This document shows, piece by piece, positions 44,705 to 52,998 of a stretch of 64,000 bases of DNA (positions within the stretch are counted from its first letter, which is position 1; every line of letters starts with the position of its first letter). The stretch comes from Sva-07 sp963710625. Its GTDB lineage: Bacteria > Actinomycetota > Acidimicrobiia > Acidimicrobiales > Ilumatobacteraceae. The stretch lies in NCBI GenBank assembly GCA_963710625.1, contig CAVQBG010000012.1:3372-67371 (forward strand), read 5' to 3'. The position numbers and the translations under genes were made by a program. Below the pieces are notes generated by a model. The model was not told where the DNA came from. It searched no databases and saw only the letters and a list, made by a program, of their open reading frames with translations.

Positions 44705-44850
44705 CCACGTTTGTGTCGCGCTTTCGGTGAGGCGCCCCACCCAGAACGTCACGCAAACGGGGAGGTGCGGTCGGGCTACCACGTTTGTGTCGCGCTTTCG
44801 GTGAGGCGCCCCACCCAGAACGTCACGCAAACGGGGAGGTGCGGTCGGGC
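44705..44850. repeat. two tandem 74-bp units carrying the family 1 inverted-end repeat
   Basis: Units 44705-44778 and 44779-44850 are practically identical. Each holds a 52-bp core (44708-44759 and 44782-44833) that begins CGTTTGTGTCGCG and ends CACGCAAACG, with a GGTGAGGCGCCCCACC centre. It lies between convergent genes. Confidence 0.9.
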
Positions 44851-44862
44851 GGCAGTGGGTGA

Positions 44863-45918
44863 TCAGCCGGCGGCCCAGGCGAGGAGGTCGTCGACGGGCA
44901 TCGTGTTGATGATCCGCTCGATCGGCACGCCTCGCTCAGCGGCACGGTCGCACCCGAGCGGTAGCCACTCCAACTGGCCCGTCGCATGGGCGTCGGAGTC
45001 GATCGAGAACCAGCAGTCGTACTCGATCGCCACGTCGAGCAGTTCCCTCGGGGGGTCGAGCCGCTCGGGACGGCAGTTGATCTCCACCGCCGTACCGAAC
45101 TGTGCGCACGCGGCGAACACGTAGTCGGCGTCGAACTCCGAGGGCGGGCGCTTGCCGATCATCCGCCCGGTGCAGTGCCCGAGGATGTCGACGTGCGGCG
45201 ATGCGACCGCCATCAGCATCCGCTCGGTCATCTGCTGACGTTCCATCCGCAGCTTCGAGTGCACGCTCGCCACGACGACGTCGAGACGCTCCAACATGTG
45301 ATCGGCGAGGTCGAGCGACCCGTCCTCGAGGATGTCGACCTCCATCCCTGCGAGAATGCGGAAGTCGTGGCCTGCCGCGGCGATGTCGGCGTTGATCGCC
45401 GCGATCTGGTCGAGTTGCTCGGTCAGGCGCTCCTCGTTCAACCCGTGCGCGACGGTGAGCCGGGCGGAGTGATCGGTCTGCACCATGTACTCGTGGCCGA
45501 GCGCGATCGCCGTGGCCGCCATCGCCTCGATCGGCGCGCCGCCATCGCTCCACGTGGAGTGGAGGTGGCAGTCGCCGCGCAGGGCGTCGCGGTACACCCG
45601 ACCCTCCGGAGTGATCGGCACCTTCGACTCTGCTTCGATCTTCGCGAGGTACGCCGGCACCCGGCCGGCGAGCGCGTCGGCGATCACGCCGGCGGTCGAC
45701 GAGCCGAGACCGTCGAGGTCGGTGAGTGTGCCGGCAGTGGCGCGCTCGGACAGTTCGTCGGGCGGTGTCGTGCGCACCACGTCGAGCGCCCGGACGAACG
45801 CCTTCGACTTGAACCCGCTCTCGTGCGCCCGGTCGAGGCAGTGGATCACCCGCAGGATCGCCTGCTCCGGCGTCATCGGCGCCGGCGTCGGACTCGCGGT
45901 GTCGCGGCCATCGCTCAC
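44863..45918 (-). CDS. PHP-domain phosphoesterase with helix-hairpin-helix (PolX C-terminal type)
   Basis: Predicted 351 residues. An N-terminal helical part resembles the HhH segments of PolX (LTDLDGLGSSTAGVIADALAG, residues 65-90). The PHP domain is complete by motif: GDCHLHSTWSDGGAP, QTDHSARL, GMEVDILEDGSLD, VVASVHSKL, DILGHCTG, EINCRPERLDPP and SIDSDAHATGQL. These supply the metal-binding His, Asp and Glu residues. Known: in PolX the PHP domain has 3'-exonuclease or phosphatase activity; here no polymerase domain is present, so this is a stand-alone PHP enzyme such as a phosphatase or nuclease. The GTG at 45918 has TACAGT 7 nt upstream. Confidence 0.88.
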   Translation of the reverse strand: MSDGRDTASPTPAPMTPEQAILRVIHCLDRAHESGFKSKAFVRALDVVRTTPPDELSERATAGTLTDLDGLGSSTAGVIADALAGRVPAYLAKIEAESKVPITPEGRVYRDALRGDCHLHSTWSDGGAPIEAMAATAIALGHEYMVQTDHSARLTVAHGLNEERLTEQLDQIAAINADIAAAGHDFRILAGMEVDILEDGSLDLADHMLERLDVVVASVHSKLRMERQQMTERMLMAVASPHVDILGHCTGRMIGKRPPSEFDADYVFAACAQFGTAVEINCRPERLDPPRELLDVAIEYDCWFSIDSDAHATGQLEWLPLGCDRAAERGVPIERIINTMPVDDLLAWAAG

Positions 45919-45925
45919 GTCGGCG

Positions 45926-45935
45926 ACTGTAGCGT
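45926..45935. promoter_or_regulatory. overlapping divergent -10 boxes
   Basis: TACAGT on the minus strand (45931-45926) serves the PHP gene (GTG 45918, 7 nt). TAGCGT on the plus strand (45930-45935) serves the lipoprotein (ATG 45944, 8 nt). The two hexamers share bases 45930-45931. Confidence 0.55.
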
Positions 45936-45943
45936 CGGGACGA

Positions 45944-46951
45944 ATGAGGTCGTTCGCCGCCCTGGTCGCCCTCGGTGCCGCGACGGCGACGCTCGCGACC
46001 GCGTGTTCGAGCGACAGCTCGGGCGACGGCTCGACTGCTCCACGCGTCCTGATCGAGCTGAACGACAGCGCGCCCGGCGACGTGATCGCACTGCGGGCCG
46101 CGATCGGTGACGGTCAGGCGGGCGGCACGACCATCGAATGGATCGACCGACGCGCCGGCACGATCCGAGCACTCACGATCCCCGACGACGACGCCCGGAC
46201 GCCCGAGGATCTGATCGACGACGTCTCGACGCTCGCGACGGTCGACGTGAGCACCGAGGGCGAACAGCGCGGGCTGCTCGGTCACACCGTGATCGACGGC
46301 ATCCGCTATGCGGCCTGGACCGACCCCGACACCGACCATCTGCTGGTCGGCGAGGTCGGCGAGATCGACGAGGTCGGAGAGGACACGAGCAGCGTGCGGA
46401 TCGTGTGGGACGGCGGCGGCACCGCCGGTGGCGCGGTCGGCGGACATCTCGAGGCGAGCGTCGACGGGCAGCTGATCCTCGGCATCGGCCAACTCACCGA
46501 TTGGGCAAAGGCGAACGGCAGTGGCGCGATGGTGAGGCTCGATCCCGCCGGACCGTCCGACCAGGAACCGACGATCTCGAGCGACGGCTACACCAATCCG
46601 TTCGCGTTCACGGTCGTCGGCGACCAGCTGTGGGTGGCCGACAACGCCGTCGGCGACGACGTCGAGCGCATCGGCCGCGGCGACCTCGACGCACGCGCCC
46701 TGCACACTGCGATCGGCCAGGTGCCGCGTGCGCCCTCCGCGATGATCGCCCTCGCAGACGGATCGCTCGGCGTGTGCGGCTTCCTCGACGGCCAACTGCT
46801 CGCCTGGCGAACCGACGACGCCCCCGGCTACTCCCCCGCGCTCGGCCCTTGCCTCACCGGAGCCGCCACGCTGGCCGACGGCCGGATCGTCACCGCAGCG
46901 GCGAACCCCGTCGGCGACGGCACCGCTCTCCTCCTGCTCCCCGCCCCCTGA
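45944..46951 (+). CDS. secreted lipoprotein, beta-propeller-like
   Basis: Predicted 335 residues from the ATG at 45944. The signal peptide ends in a lipobox-like LATACSSDS, so the mature protein is probably lipid-anchored. The body has repeated beta patterns and a stretch (GGHLEASVDGQLILGIGQL, GSGAMVRLDPAGP, FTVVGDQLWVADNAVGDDVERIG) that recalls soluble quinoprotein glucose/sorbosone dehydrogenases. The resemblance is by eye and the catalytic residues cannot be checked. Its promoter overlaps that of the divergent PHP gene. Confidence 0.7.
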   Translation: MRSFAALVALGAATATLATACSSDSSGDGSTAPRVLIELNDSAPGDVIALRAAIGDGQAGGTTIEWIDRRAGTIRALTIPDDDARTPEDLIDDVSTLATVDVSTEGEQRGLLGHTVIDGIRYAAWTDPDTDHLLVGEVGEIDEVGEDTSSVRIVWDGGGTAGGAVGGHLEASVDGQLILGIGQLTDWAKANGSGAMVRLDPAGPSDQEPTISSDGYTNPFAFTVVGDQLWVADNAVGDDVERIGRGDLDARALHTAIGQVPRAPSAMIALADGSLGVCGFLDGQLLAWRTDDAPGYSPALGPCLTGAATLADGRIVTAAANPVGDGTALLLLPAP

Positions 46952-46983
46952 CCCGCCCACCGGCCCAGCCGCTGCCCCACCAT

Positions 46984-47128
46984 CTCTCAGCGGATCCGAT
47001 CGCGCCACCCGCGACCACATCCGCCGAGACCGGAACCGACCTGCGCAGCACTGAGCGGCCTACCCGCTACCCCACCATCTCTCAGCGGATCCGATCGCGA
47101 CATCCGCGACCACATCCGCCGAGAGCGG
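46984..47128. repeat. two copies of a 50-bp palindromic element (family 2)
   Basis: Copies 46984-47033 and 47079-47128, 95-bp period. Each reads CTCTCAGCGGATCCGATCGCG, a short loop, then CGCGACCACATCCGCCGAGA, forming a near-perfect hairpin. A third copy lies at 48105-48154. Confidence 0.88.
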
Positions 47129-47150
47129 AACGGGTCTGCGCAACGTTCCC

Positions 47151-48089
47151 GTGGCCGCTGACGATCGCCCACTGGGGCGCATGCGTCTCTCCGACTTCGA
47201 CGACTGGGCTCGCGCCCACCACGGGATCATCACCTTCGAGGCATCCGGACTCACACGCACCGCCTGGTACCGCGCGATCCAGCGAGGCACGCTGCAGCAG
47301 CTCCATCCGTACGTCGCCCGGATGGTCGGGACGCCCGACACCCCCGAGCAGCGCATCATCGCCGGCGTCCTCGCCATCGGTGAGCCCGCCGTGGCATCGC
47401 ACCGCTCGGCGGCGCGCCTGTGGGGTGTCCCTCGCCCCGGCGACGACCCGGTCGACGTCATCCCGACCACAGGGCGCCGCGACCTCGACCTCACCGGCGT
47501 GATCGTCCATCGACCGACCGACCGGGCTCGCCTCACACCTCAGCGCCGGTACGGCATCGCCTGCACCAACATCCTGCGCACGATCGTCGACCTCGGCGCC
47601 GTCGACCCGCCCGGGGTCCATGCCGCCGTCGGCCATGCGGTCGCCACCCGCCTCGCCTCGCTCGGGGCCATCGAGCACGCCGTCGGCGCGCACGCCCGGC
47701 CCGGGCGAGCGGGCGTCGTTGCCGCCCGGACCGCGGTCGACGACTGGTCGATCGACGACAAGCCGGCAGATTCGGTCCTCGAGACCATGATGACGCGCCT
47801 CGTCGGCCGCTTCCATCTGCCGCCCGTGGAGTTCCATCCCGTGATCGAGGGCTACGAGGTCGACTTCCGGGTGATCGACACGCCGGTGCTGCTCGAATGC
47901 GACGGATGGGCTCACCACGGCCTCGACCGCAGCACGTTCGAGCGCGACCGCGACCGCGACGCCGACCTGCTCGCAGCCGGGTGGATCGTCGTGCGGTTCA
48001 CGTATCGAGCCGTGGCCACCCGCCCCAAGGCCACCGCGGACAGGATCCGAGCCGCCGTCGATCGGTGGGCTCCGCCCGACGCCGCCTGA
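47151..48089 (+). CDS. AbiEi-like / DUF559-type protein
   Basis: Predicted 312 residues (GTG 47151; the ATG at 47181, MRLSDFDDWARAHHG, is an equally good start). The N-terminus resembles the AbiEi antitoxin winged helix (ASGLTRTAWYRAIQRGTLQQLHPYVARM). The middle matches the usual TPEQRIIAGVLAIGEPAVASHRSAARLWGVPRP and TNILRTIVDLGAV. The C-terminus is a Vsr/DUF559-like nuclease fold (VEFHPVIEGYEVDFRVIDTPVLLECDGWAHHG, DRDRDADLLAAGWIVVRFTYRAV), with E, D, E/D and K-like positions plausible for a restriction-type active site. Known: such orphan genes are common in Actinobacteria; the partner AbiEii toxin is absent here. Palindromic repeats of the same family flank it on both sides. Confidence 0.78.
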   Translation: MAADDRPLGRMRLSDFDDWARAHHGIITFEASGLTRTAWYRAIQRGTLQQLHPYVARMVGTPDTPEQRIIAGVLAIGEPAVASHRSAARLWGVPRPGDDPVDVIPTTGRRDLDLTGVIVHRPTDRARLTPQRRYGIACTNILRTIVDLGAVDPPGVHAAVGHAVATRLASLGAIEHAVGAHARPGRAGVVAARTAVDDWSIDDKPADSVLETMMTRLVGRFHLPPVEFHPVIEGYEVDFRVIDTPVLLECDGWAHHGLDRSTFERDRDRDADLLAAGWIVVRFTYRAVATRPKATADRIRAAVDRWAPPDAA

Positions 48090-48104
48090 CCCCGCCGACC
48101 GCAA

Positions 48105-48154
48105 CTCTCGGCGGATCCGGTCGCGGCAGCCGCGACCAGATCCGCCGAGACCGG
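48105..48154. repeat. third copy of the 50-bp palindromic element (family 2)
   Basis: CTCTCGGCGGATCCGGTCGCGG / CCGCGACCAGATCCGCCGAGA with a two-base centre; almost perfectly self-complementary. It sits 15 bp after the AbiEi-like gene and may also act as a terminator. Confidence 0.88.
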
Positions 48155-48214
48155 AATGGGCGGGACAGCGAGCGAGCGAGATGAGGGGTCGGCATCGGTA
48201 GCCTCGGGCGGTCC

Positions 48215-49303
48215 ATGGAACGTTTCGGACTCGTCGGTCTCCCCAACGCGGGCAAGAGCTCGCTGTACAACGCGCTGACCGGCGGTGGAGCCCTCGCGGC
48301 GCCGTATCCGTTCGCCACAAAGGACCCGAACATCGGCGTGGCCAAGGTGCCCGACGACCGCCTCGACCAACTGGCGGCGATGTCGAAGTCGAAACAGACC
48401 ATCCACGCGCAGGTCGAGGTCGTCGACATCGGCGGGCTCGTCGAGGGCGCCAGCCAGGGCGAGGGCCTCGGCAACAAGTTCCTCGCCAACATCCGAGAGG
48501 TCGACGCGATCGTGTTCGTCCTCCGGGCGTTCGTCAACGACGACATCACCGGGCCGACCGATCCACTCGAACACCTCCGGATCGTCGAGATCGAGTTGGC
48601 GCTCGCCGACCTGGAGACCGTCGAGAAGCGCCTCCACCAGACCCAACGCCAGGCGAAGCTCGACAAGGGCATGGCCGAGGAAGCCGCCCACCTCCAGGTC
48701 GCCTACGACGCCCTGTCGGAGGGCCTTCCCCTCTACCGCGCCGGTCTCAAGGACGACGTCCGAGACGCCCTCGCTCCGTACTTCCTCCTGACCAACCGAC
48801 GCGTGCTGGTGGTCGTCAACGTCGGCGAGGACGACATCGAGTCGATTCCCGAGAAGGAGGCGATGGTCGCCGCCGAGTTCAACAACGCCGGCGACAACGT
48901 CGAGATCATCGGCATGTGCGTCCAGATGGAAGCCGAAGCCGCGGCGATCGAGGACCCGATCGAACGGGCGGAGATCCTCGAGGGGTTCGGCCTCGGCGAG
49001 GGAGCCCTGTTCCGGATGGTCCGCAGCGCGTACCACCTGCTCGGCCTGCGCACGTACTTCACCACCGGCGAGAAGGAGTCCAAGGCCTGGACCTTCTACG
49101 AGGGGTCGACGGCACCCGTGTGCGCCGGGCGCATCCACACCGACTTCCAGCGCGGGTTCATCCGCGCCGAGGTCATCCAGTGGGACGAACTGCTGGCGCT
49201 CGGATCGTGGAACGCCGCCAAGGACGCCGGCAAGATGCGGGTGGAGGGCAAGGACTACATCGCCCAGGACGGCGACGTGATGGAGTTCCGTTTCAACGTC
49301 TGA
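48215..49303 (+). CDS. ychF: YchF family P-loop ATPase
   Basis: Predicted 362 residues, the normal length. It has the Obg-type P-loop GLPNAGKSSLYNAL (residues 5-18), the switch motif DIGGLVEGASQGEGLGNKFL, NVGE in place of NKxD (the change that makes YchF prefer ATP), and a C-terminal TGS domain (LRTYFTTGEKESKAWTF, IHTDFQRGFIRAEVI, GDVMEFRFNV). Known: YchF/OLA1 binds the ribosome and influences stress responses; its exact job is debated. The ATG at 48215 lies 10 nt after TAGCCT, so the mRNA leader is very short. Confidence 0.96.
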   Translation: MERFGLVGLPNAGKSSLYNALTGGGALAAPYPFATKDPNIGVAKVPDDRLDQLAAMSKSKQTIHAQVEVVDIGGLVEGASQGEGLGNKFLANIREVDAIVFVLRAFVNDDITGPTDPLEHLRIVEIELALADLETVEKRLHQTQRQAKLDKGMAEEAAHLQVAYDALSEGLPLYRAGLKDDVRDALAPYFLLTNRRVLVVVNVGEDDIESIPEKEAMVAAEFNNAGDNVEIIGMCVQMEAEAAAIEDPIERAEILEGFGLGEGALFRMVRSAYHLLGLRTYFTTGEKESKAWTFYEGSTAPVCAGRIHTDFQRGFIRAEVIQWDELLALGSWNAAKDAGKMRVEGKDYIAQDGDVMEFRFNV

Positions 49304-49360
49304 CGGCGCCGACGGTCGGCATCGCCGACGATCCGACCCCGGCTCCGTCGACCTCGACGG

Positions 49361-49810
49361 TCAGGCGGCCGGCCAACTGAGACCGAGGCGCGCCACTGCG
49401 GCCTCGATGGCCTCGACGAGCCGATCGATCGAGCCGTCGCACCCATCGATCTCGCCGGGCCCGAGGAGCAGCACCCGGGACGGAGCCGTCGCCGTGGCGG
49501 CGCCGGTCGTGATGTCGGCGACGACGACGGGGGCCTGCCCGCCGGCCGCGGCACGCACCCCGTCGGGCTGATCGTTGCGGTGAAACGTGTCGAAGGGCAC
49601 CGCCAGCCCGTCGGTGCACGCCGTCCACTCCGGGCGTCGGCGAATCGATCCGTGCGTGATGTCGCACAACGAGCAGTGCCGACGGCCGAGTCGGGCGCCG
49701 ATCCAATAACCCACCTCGCCGCGCAACGTGCTGTCGGCGTCGTACACGCCGACGAGACGCACGATCTGGCGCTCGTCACCGGATCGACGACCAACGGCTG
49801 GTGTGCTCAC
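49361..49810 (-). CDS. conserved-looking protein of unknown function with CxxC motif
   Basis: About 149 residues from a GTG at 49810 (a later GTG at 49762 is also possible). Coding sense is supported by VRLVGVYDADSTLRGEVGYWIGARLG followed by a HCSLCDITHG motif that could bind metal. Next are FDTFHRNDQPDGVRA, APVVVADI and a C-terminal helix (SIDRLVEAIEAAVARLGL). I do not recognise a named family. It is convergent with ychF and divergent from the acyl-CoA dehydrogenase, whose promoter lies at its 5' end. The frame open to 50368 is a shadow of that gene. Confidence 0.6.
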   Translation of the reverse strand: MSTPAVGRRSGDERQIVRLVGVYDADSTLRGEVGYWIGARLGRRHCSLCDITHGSIRRRPEWTACTDGLAVPFDTFHRNDQPDGVRAAAGGQAPVVVADITTGAATATAPSRVLLLGPGEIDGCDGSIDRLVEAIEAAVARLGLSWPAA

Positions 49811-49816
49811 AGCTCG

Positions 49817-49822
49817 TACGAT
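49817..49822 (+). promoter_or_regulatory. -10 box of the acyl-CoA dehydrogenase (leaderless)
   Basis: TACGAT, 6 nt before the ATG at 49829. Confidence 0.6.
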
Positions 49823-49828
49823 GCCACC

Positions 49829-50974
49829 ATGCGCACCATCTTCGACGACGAGCACCAAGCGTTTCGCGAATCGTTCGCCGCATTCGTGGCGAAGGAGGCC
49901 ACACCCCACTACCTGGAGTGGGAGGCCGCCGGGATCGCACCCCGTGGACTGTTCACCTCCGCGGGGCAGTACGGATTCGTCGGCATGGCGATCCCCGAAC
50001 AGTACGGCGGCGGCGGTACGAACGACTTCCGCTTCAACGTGATCGTGGGCGAGGAGTTCAACGCCGCCGGCATCGGCGGTGCCGGGCTCGGCCTCACCCT
50101 GCACAACGACATCTGCACGCCGTACTTCATCGAGTACTGCACCGACGAACAGGCCGAGCGCTGGATGCCGGGGATCGCCTCGGGCGAGCTGATCACCGCG
50201 ATCGCGATGACCGAGCCCGGCACCGGATCCGACCTCGCCGGCATCGCCACCACCGCCATCCGTGACGGCGACGAATACGTCGTCAACGGGTCGAAGACCT
50301 TCATCACCAACGGCATCAACTCCGACCTGGTGATCGTCGCCGCGAAGACCGACCCGACCGAGCGCCACGCCGGCCTGTCACTGCTCGTGCTCGAACGCGG
50401 CATGGATGGTTTCGAGCGCGGCCGCAACCTCGAGAAGATCGGCATGCACAGCCAGGACACCGCCGAACTGTTCTTCAACGACGTCCGGGTGCCGGTTGCC
50501 AACCGCCTCGGCGACGAGGGCAAGGGGTTCACCTACCTCGCGGCCAATCTCGCGCAGGAACGCCTGTCGATCGCCGTCGCCGGCGTCGCGGCGTCGCGCG
50601 CCATGCTCGGCTGGACGCTCGACTACGTCGGCGAGCGCACCGCGTTCGGCAAGTCGATCGGCACGTTCCAGAACACGAAGTTCGTGCTCGCCGAGGTCGC
50701 CACCGAGATCGACGTCAGCCAGGCCTACCTCGACCAGTGCATCCTCGCCCTCAACGTGGGCGAGCTCACCGCTGCCCAGGCTGCGCAGGCCAAGTACTGG
50801 TGCACCGACCTCCAGAACCGGGTCGCCGACCGCTGCCTGCAGCTCTTCGGCGGCTACGGCTACATGACCGAGTACCCGATCGGACGGGCCTACGTCGACG
50901 CCCGGGTCACCTCGATCTACGGCGGCACCAACGAAGTGATGAAGACGATCATCGCCAAGTCGCTCGGTCTCTGA
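49829..50974 (+). CDS. acyl-CoA dehydrogenase
   Basis: Predicted 381 residues, the typical length. N-terminal helical domain (HQAFRESFAAFVAKEATPHYLEWE), the FAD/substrate signature ITAIAMTEPGTGSDLAGI, the beta domain (YVVNGSKTFITNGINSDLVIVAAKT), and C-terminal helices with RTAFGKSIGTFQNTKF, LQLFGGYGYMTEYPIGR and IYGGTNEVMKTIIAKSLGL. The Glu in GGTNEV is the expected catalytic base. It catalyses FAD-dependent alpha,beta-dehydrogenation of an acyl-CoA, probably in fatty-acid or branched-chain amino-acid breakdown. The substrate chain length cannot be read from the sequence. It ends inside a 39-bp perfect palindrome. Confidence 0.95.
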   Translation: MRTIFDDEHQAFRESFAAFVAKEATPHYLEWEAAGIAPRGLFTSAGQYGFVGMAIPEQYGGGGTNDFRFNVIVGEEFNAAGIGGAGLGLTLHNDICTPYFIEYCTDEQAERWMPGIASGELITAIAMTEPGTGSDLAGIATTAIRDGDEYVVNGSKTFITNGINSDLVIVAAKTDPTERHAGLSLLVLERGMDGFERGRNLEKIGMHSQDTAELFFNDVRVPVANRLGDEGKGFTYLAANLAQERLSIAVAGVAASRAMLGWTLDYVGERTAFGKSIGTFQNTKFVLAEVATEIDVSQAYLDQCILALNVGELTAAQAAQAKYWCTDLQNRVADRCLQLFGGYGYMTEYPIGRAYVDARVTSIYGGTNEVMKTIIAKSLGL

Positions 50975-51011
50975 GCGTTACGCCAGGGGTCAGACCCCTG
51001 GCGTAACGCTC
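50973..51011. terminator. 39-bp perfect palindrome between convergent genes
   Basis: Nineteen-base arms (from GAGCGTTACGCCAGGGGTC) around a single A. It overlaps the acyl-CoA dehydrogenase stop and precedes the FetB-like stop by 20 bp. No T-run, so it may be a bidirectional terminator or a REP-like element. Its core CAGGGGTC-W-GACCCCTGGCG recurs at 61564-61607. Confidence 0.65.
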
Positions 51012-51030
51012 GGGCGGTGGCCAGACGCCG

Positions 51031-51825
51031 TCAGGAATCGGTTCGCTGAACGGACCGTCGGAGCTGCTGGGCGGGGGTGAACAGCTCCCGCGAGATGCCG
51101 AGGCTCATCACCGCCGTCGTGGTCGCCACGCTCCCGAGCACGAGGTACATCACCGACACCTGCACCTTCACCGCGTCGGCCGGATCGACGCCGGCCAGGA
51201 TCAACCCGACCATCGCACCCGGCAGGAACACGATCCCGACCGCCTTCGTCGACTCGATCTGCGGGACGAGCGCCGTCCGCAACGCCTGGCGGAGGTGCGG
51301 TTGGAACGACTGCTTCGCAGTGAGGCCGAGCGCGAGCCGCGCCTCGATCAGCCCCCGCTGCTCGGTGGATGCGATCAGGAGCTGGCGCGACACGAGCACG
51401 GTCGCCGCGAGCGAGTTCCCGACGACCATCCCCGCGAGCGGCACCAGTGTGCGACCCTCGAGGTCGTAGATCCCGAATCCGAACAGCACGCCCAGCACCA
51501 CGATCGCGGAGGCCGTGTAGGCGAGCATCGACAGCGGCAGCACCTTGGGCACATCGGCGGCTCGCCGCGACGTGGTGTACGCCGCGAAACTCACCATCGC
51601 GACCAGCCACAGCACCGAGAAGATCAGCGGGTCGTCGGGGTCGACCACGAACTGCAGCACCCAGCCGACCAGCAGCAGCTGTACGAGCGCCCGCAGCGAC
51701 GCCCACAGCAGGCTCCGTTCGAGGCCGAGCTGCCGCCACAGGGAGATCGCCACGGCGACGGCGACGAGGATCCCCGACGCCGCCAACCCCAGCGTTCCGA
51801 TGTCGCCCTGCTCGACGCCGATCAT
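51031..51825 (-). CDS. UPF0014 / FetB-like iron export permease
   Basis: About 264 residues from the ATG at 51825 (a GTG at 51846 would overlap the upstream gene by 11 bp). Roughly seven membrane helices (GLAASGILVAVAVAISLW, ALVQLLLVGWVLQFVV, LIFSVLWLVAMVSFAAYT, and others). It has the family motifs LEGRTLVPLAGMVVGNSLAATVL, EARLALGLTAKQSFQPHLRQALRTALVPQIESTKAVGIVFLPGAMVGLILAG and MYLVLGSVATTTAVM. Known: E. coli FetAB (YbbLM) exports iron and improves resistance to peroxide. It pairs with the ATP-binding gene just upstream. Confidence 0.88.
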   Translation of the reverse strand: MIGVEQGDIGTLGLAASGILVAVAVAISLWRQLGLERSLLWASLRALVQLLLVGWVLQFVVDPDDPLIFSVLWLVAMVSFAAYTTSRRAADVPKVLPLSMLAYTASAIVVLGVLFGFGIYDLEGRTLVPLAGMVVGNSLAATVLVSRQLLIASTEQRGLIEARLALGLTAKQSFQPHLRQALRTALVPQIESTKAVGIVFLPGAMVGLILAGVDPADAVKVQVSVMYLVLGSVATTTAVMSLGISRELFTPAQQLRRSVQRTDS

Positions 51826-51835
51826 CGTGCGCCGA

Positions 51836-52540
51836 TCATCGTGCACCGACCGACTGACGCACGAGCGGGTCGTCGCTCACGTCGAGATCGCCGAGGTGGC
51901 CCGTCGCCAGCACAGACCCGGCGGCGAGCACGATCACGTGGTCGGCGAGACGCCGGAGCTGGTCGGTGTCGTGACTCACCCAGATCACCGCCACCCCCGA
52001 ATCGGCCAACGAACGACCGAGATCCTCCACGGTCGCCCTCGCTGCCCGATCGAGCGCCGCCGTCGGTTCGTCGGCGAGCAGCACGGCCGGATCGGTGAGC
52101 AACGCCCGCGCCACACACATCCGTTGGGCCTCGCCACCCGACAGCGTGTCGGCCTCGTGACCGAGCAGGTCGCGTTCCAGCCCCACGTGGTCGAGCACGT
52201 GGAGCGCGCGCTCCTCGGCGATTCCCGGCAGCGCCACGGCGAGGTTGTCGAGCACGGTGCCGGGGAACACCGGTGCCCGCTGGAACACCATCGCCACCTG
52301 ACGTCGCAGCTCGGTGGGCTCCCACTCGGACAACGGACGATCCCGCCACCTGATCTCGCCCGCCAGCGGGTCGTCGAGCCGGTTGAGCAGGCGCAGCAGC
52401 GTCGACTTCCCCGCACCGGACGGCCCAGCGAGCACGGTGACCCCGTTGGCGGGAACGACCAGATCGATGCCCCGCAGGATCGGAGCGTCGGCCGGCCCTG
52501 CGTCGACGCCGCGCAGCTCGAAGGCATCAGCAGACGACAT
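51836..52540 (-). CDS. ABC transporter ATP-binding protein, FetA-like
   Basis: Predicted 234 residues. Walker A GPSGAGKST (about residue 39), Q-loop VAMVFQRAPVFPG, signature LSGGEAQRMCVARAL, Walker B AVLLADEPTAALD and switch WVSHD. The neighbouring permease belongs to the UPF0014 family, which makes FetA the best assignment. The ATG at 52540 lies 16 nt after TACGTT and near GGTGAG, so the leader is short. The two genes are arranged as an operon with a 10-bp gap. Confidence 0.9.
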   Translation of the reverse strand: MSSADAFELRGVDAGPADAPILRGIDLVVPANGVTVLAGPSGAGKSTLLRLLNRLDDPLAGEIRWRDRPLSEWEPTELRRQVAMVFQRAPVFPGTVLDNLAVALPGIAEERALHVLDHVGLERDLLGHEADTLSGGEAQRMCVARALLTDPAVLLADEPTAALDRAARATVEDLGRSLADSGVAVIWVSHDTDQLRRLADHVIVLAAGSVLATGHLGDLDVSDDPLVRQSVGAR

Positions 52541-52646
52541 CGCGGCTCACCGCCCGAACGTACCGCGATCACCGGTGCCACACACCTCCGGCGCAGGCGT
52601 CGCCGTGCGTCCGGCGGGACCCGCGACGATCTGGCACACTGCGAGC

Positions 52647-52994
52647 ATGGCTTGGCTGGTCTGCGACGCGCGGGTGCTCGCATCCGCCGAGATCGCCGAC
52701 ACCCGACGGTCCCGGCGGCGCGGCCTGCTCGGACGGGAGTCGATGGAGGGTGCGCTCGTGATCGCCCCGTGCCGGTGGATCCACACCATCGGCATGAAGT
52801 TCCAAATCGACGTCGCCTACCTCGACGACGACGGTGTGGTCGTCAAGACGATCCAGATGCAGCGATTCCGGGTGGGCATCCCGGTGTGGAATGCCCGCAG
52901 CGTGATCGAGGCCGACGCCGGGGCGTTCGGCCGCTGGGGGCTGCGCGTCGGCGACCAAATCGAGGTCCGCACCGGCGAGACGACCGGCGCCTGA
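52647..52994 (+). CDS. DUF192 family protein
   Basis: Predicted 115 residues. DUF192 hallmarks: SRRRGLLGRESMEGALVIAPCRWIHTIGMKFQIDVAYLDDDGVVVKTIQ and NARSVIEADAGAFGRWGLRVGDQIEV. Known: small beta-barrel proteins of unknown function, often near export or membrane genes. No signal peptide is present. It is followed 4 bp later by rsmI and probably shares its transcript. CACACT six bases before the ATG is a possible weak -10 box. Confidence 0.85.
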   Translation: MAWLVCDARVLASAEIADTRRSRRRGLLGRESMEGALVIAPCRWIHTIGMKFQIDVAYLDDDGVVVKTIQMQRFRVGIPVWNARSVIEADAGAFGRWGLRVGDQIEVRTGETTGA

Positions 52995-52998
52995 GCCG

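Noticed and set aside
47151..48089. Complete AbiE toxin-antitoxin pair
   Set aside because: Only the AbiEi/DUF559-like gene is present; the neighbours are ychF and a lipoprotein, with no AbiEii nucleotidyltransferase.
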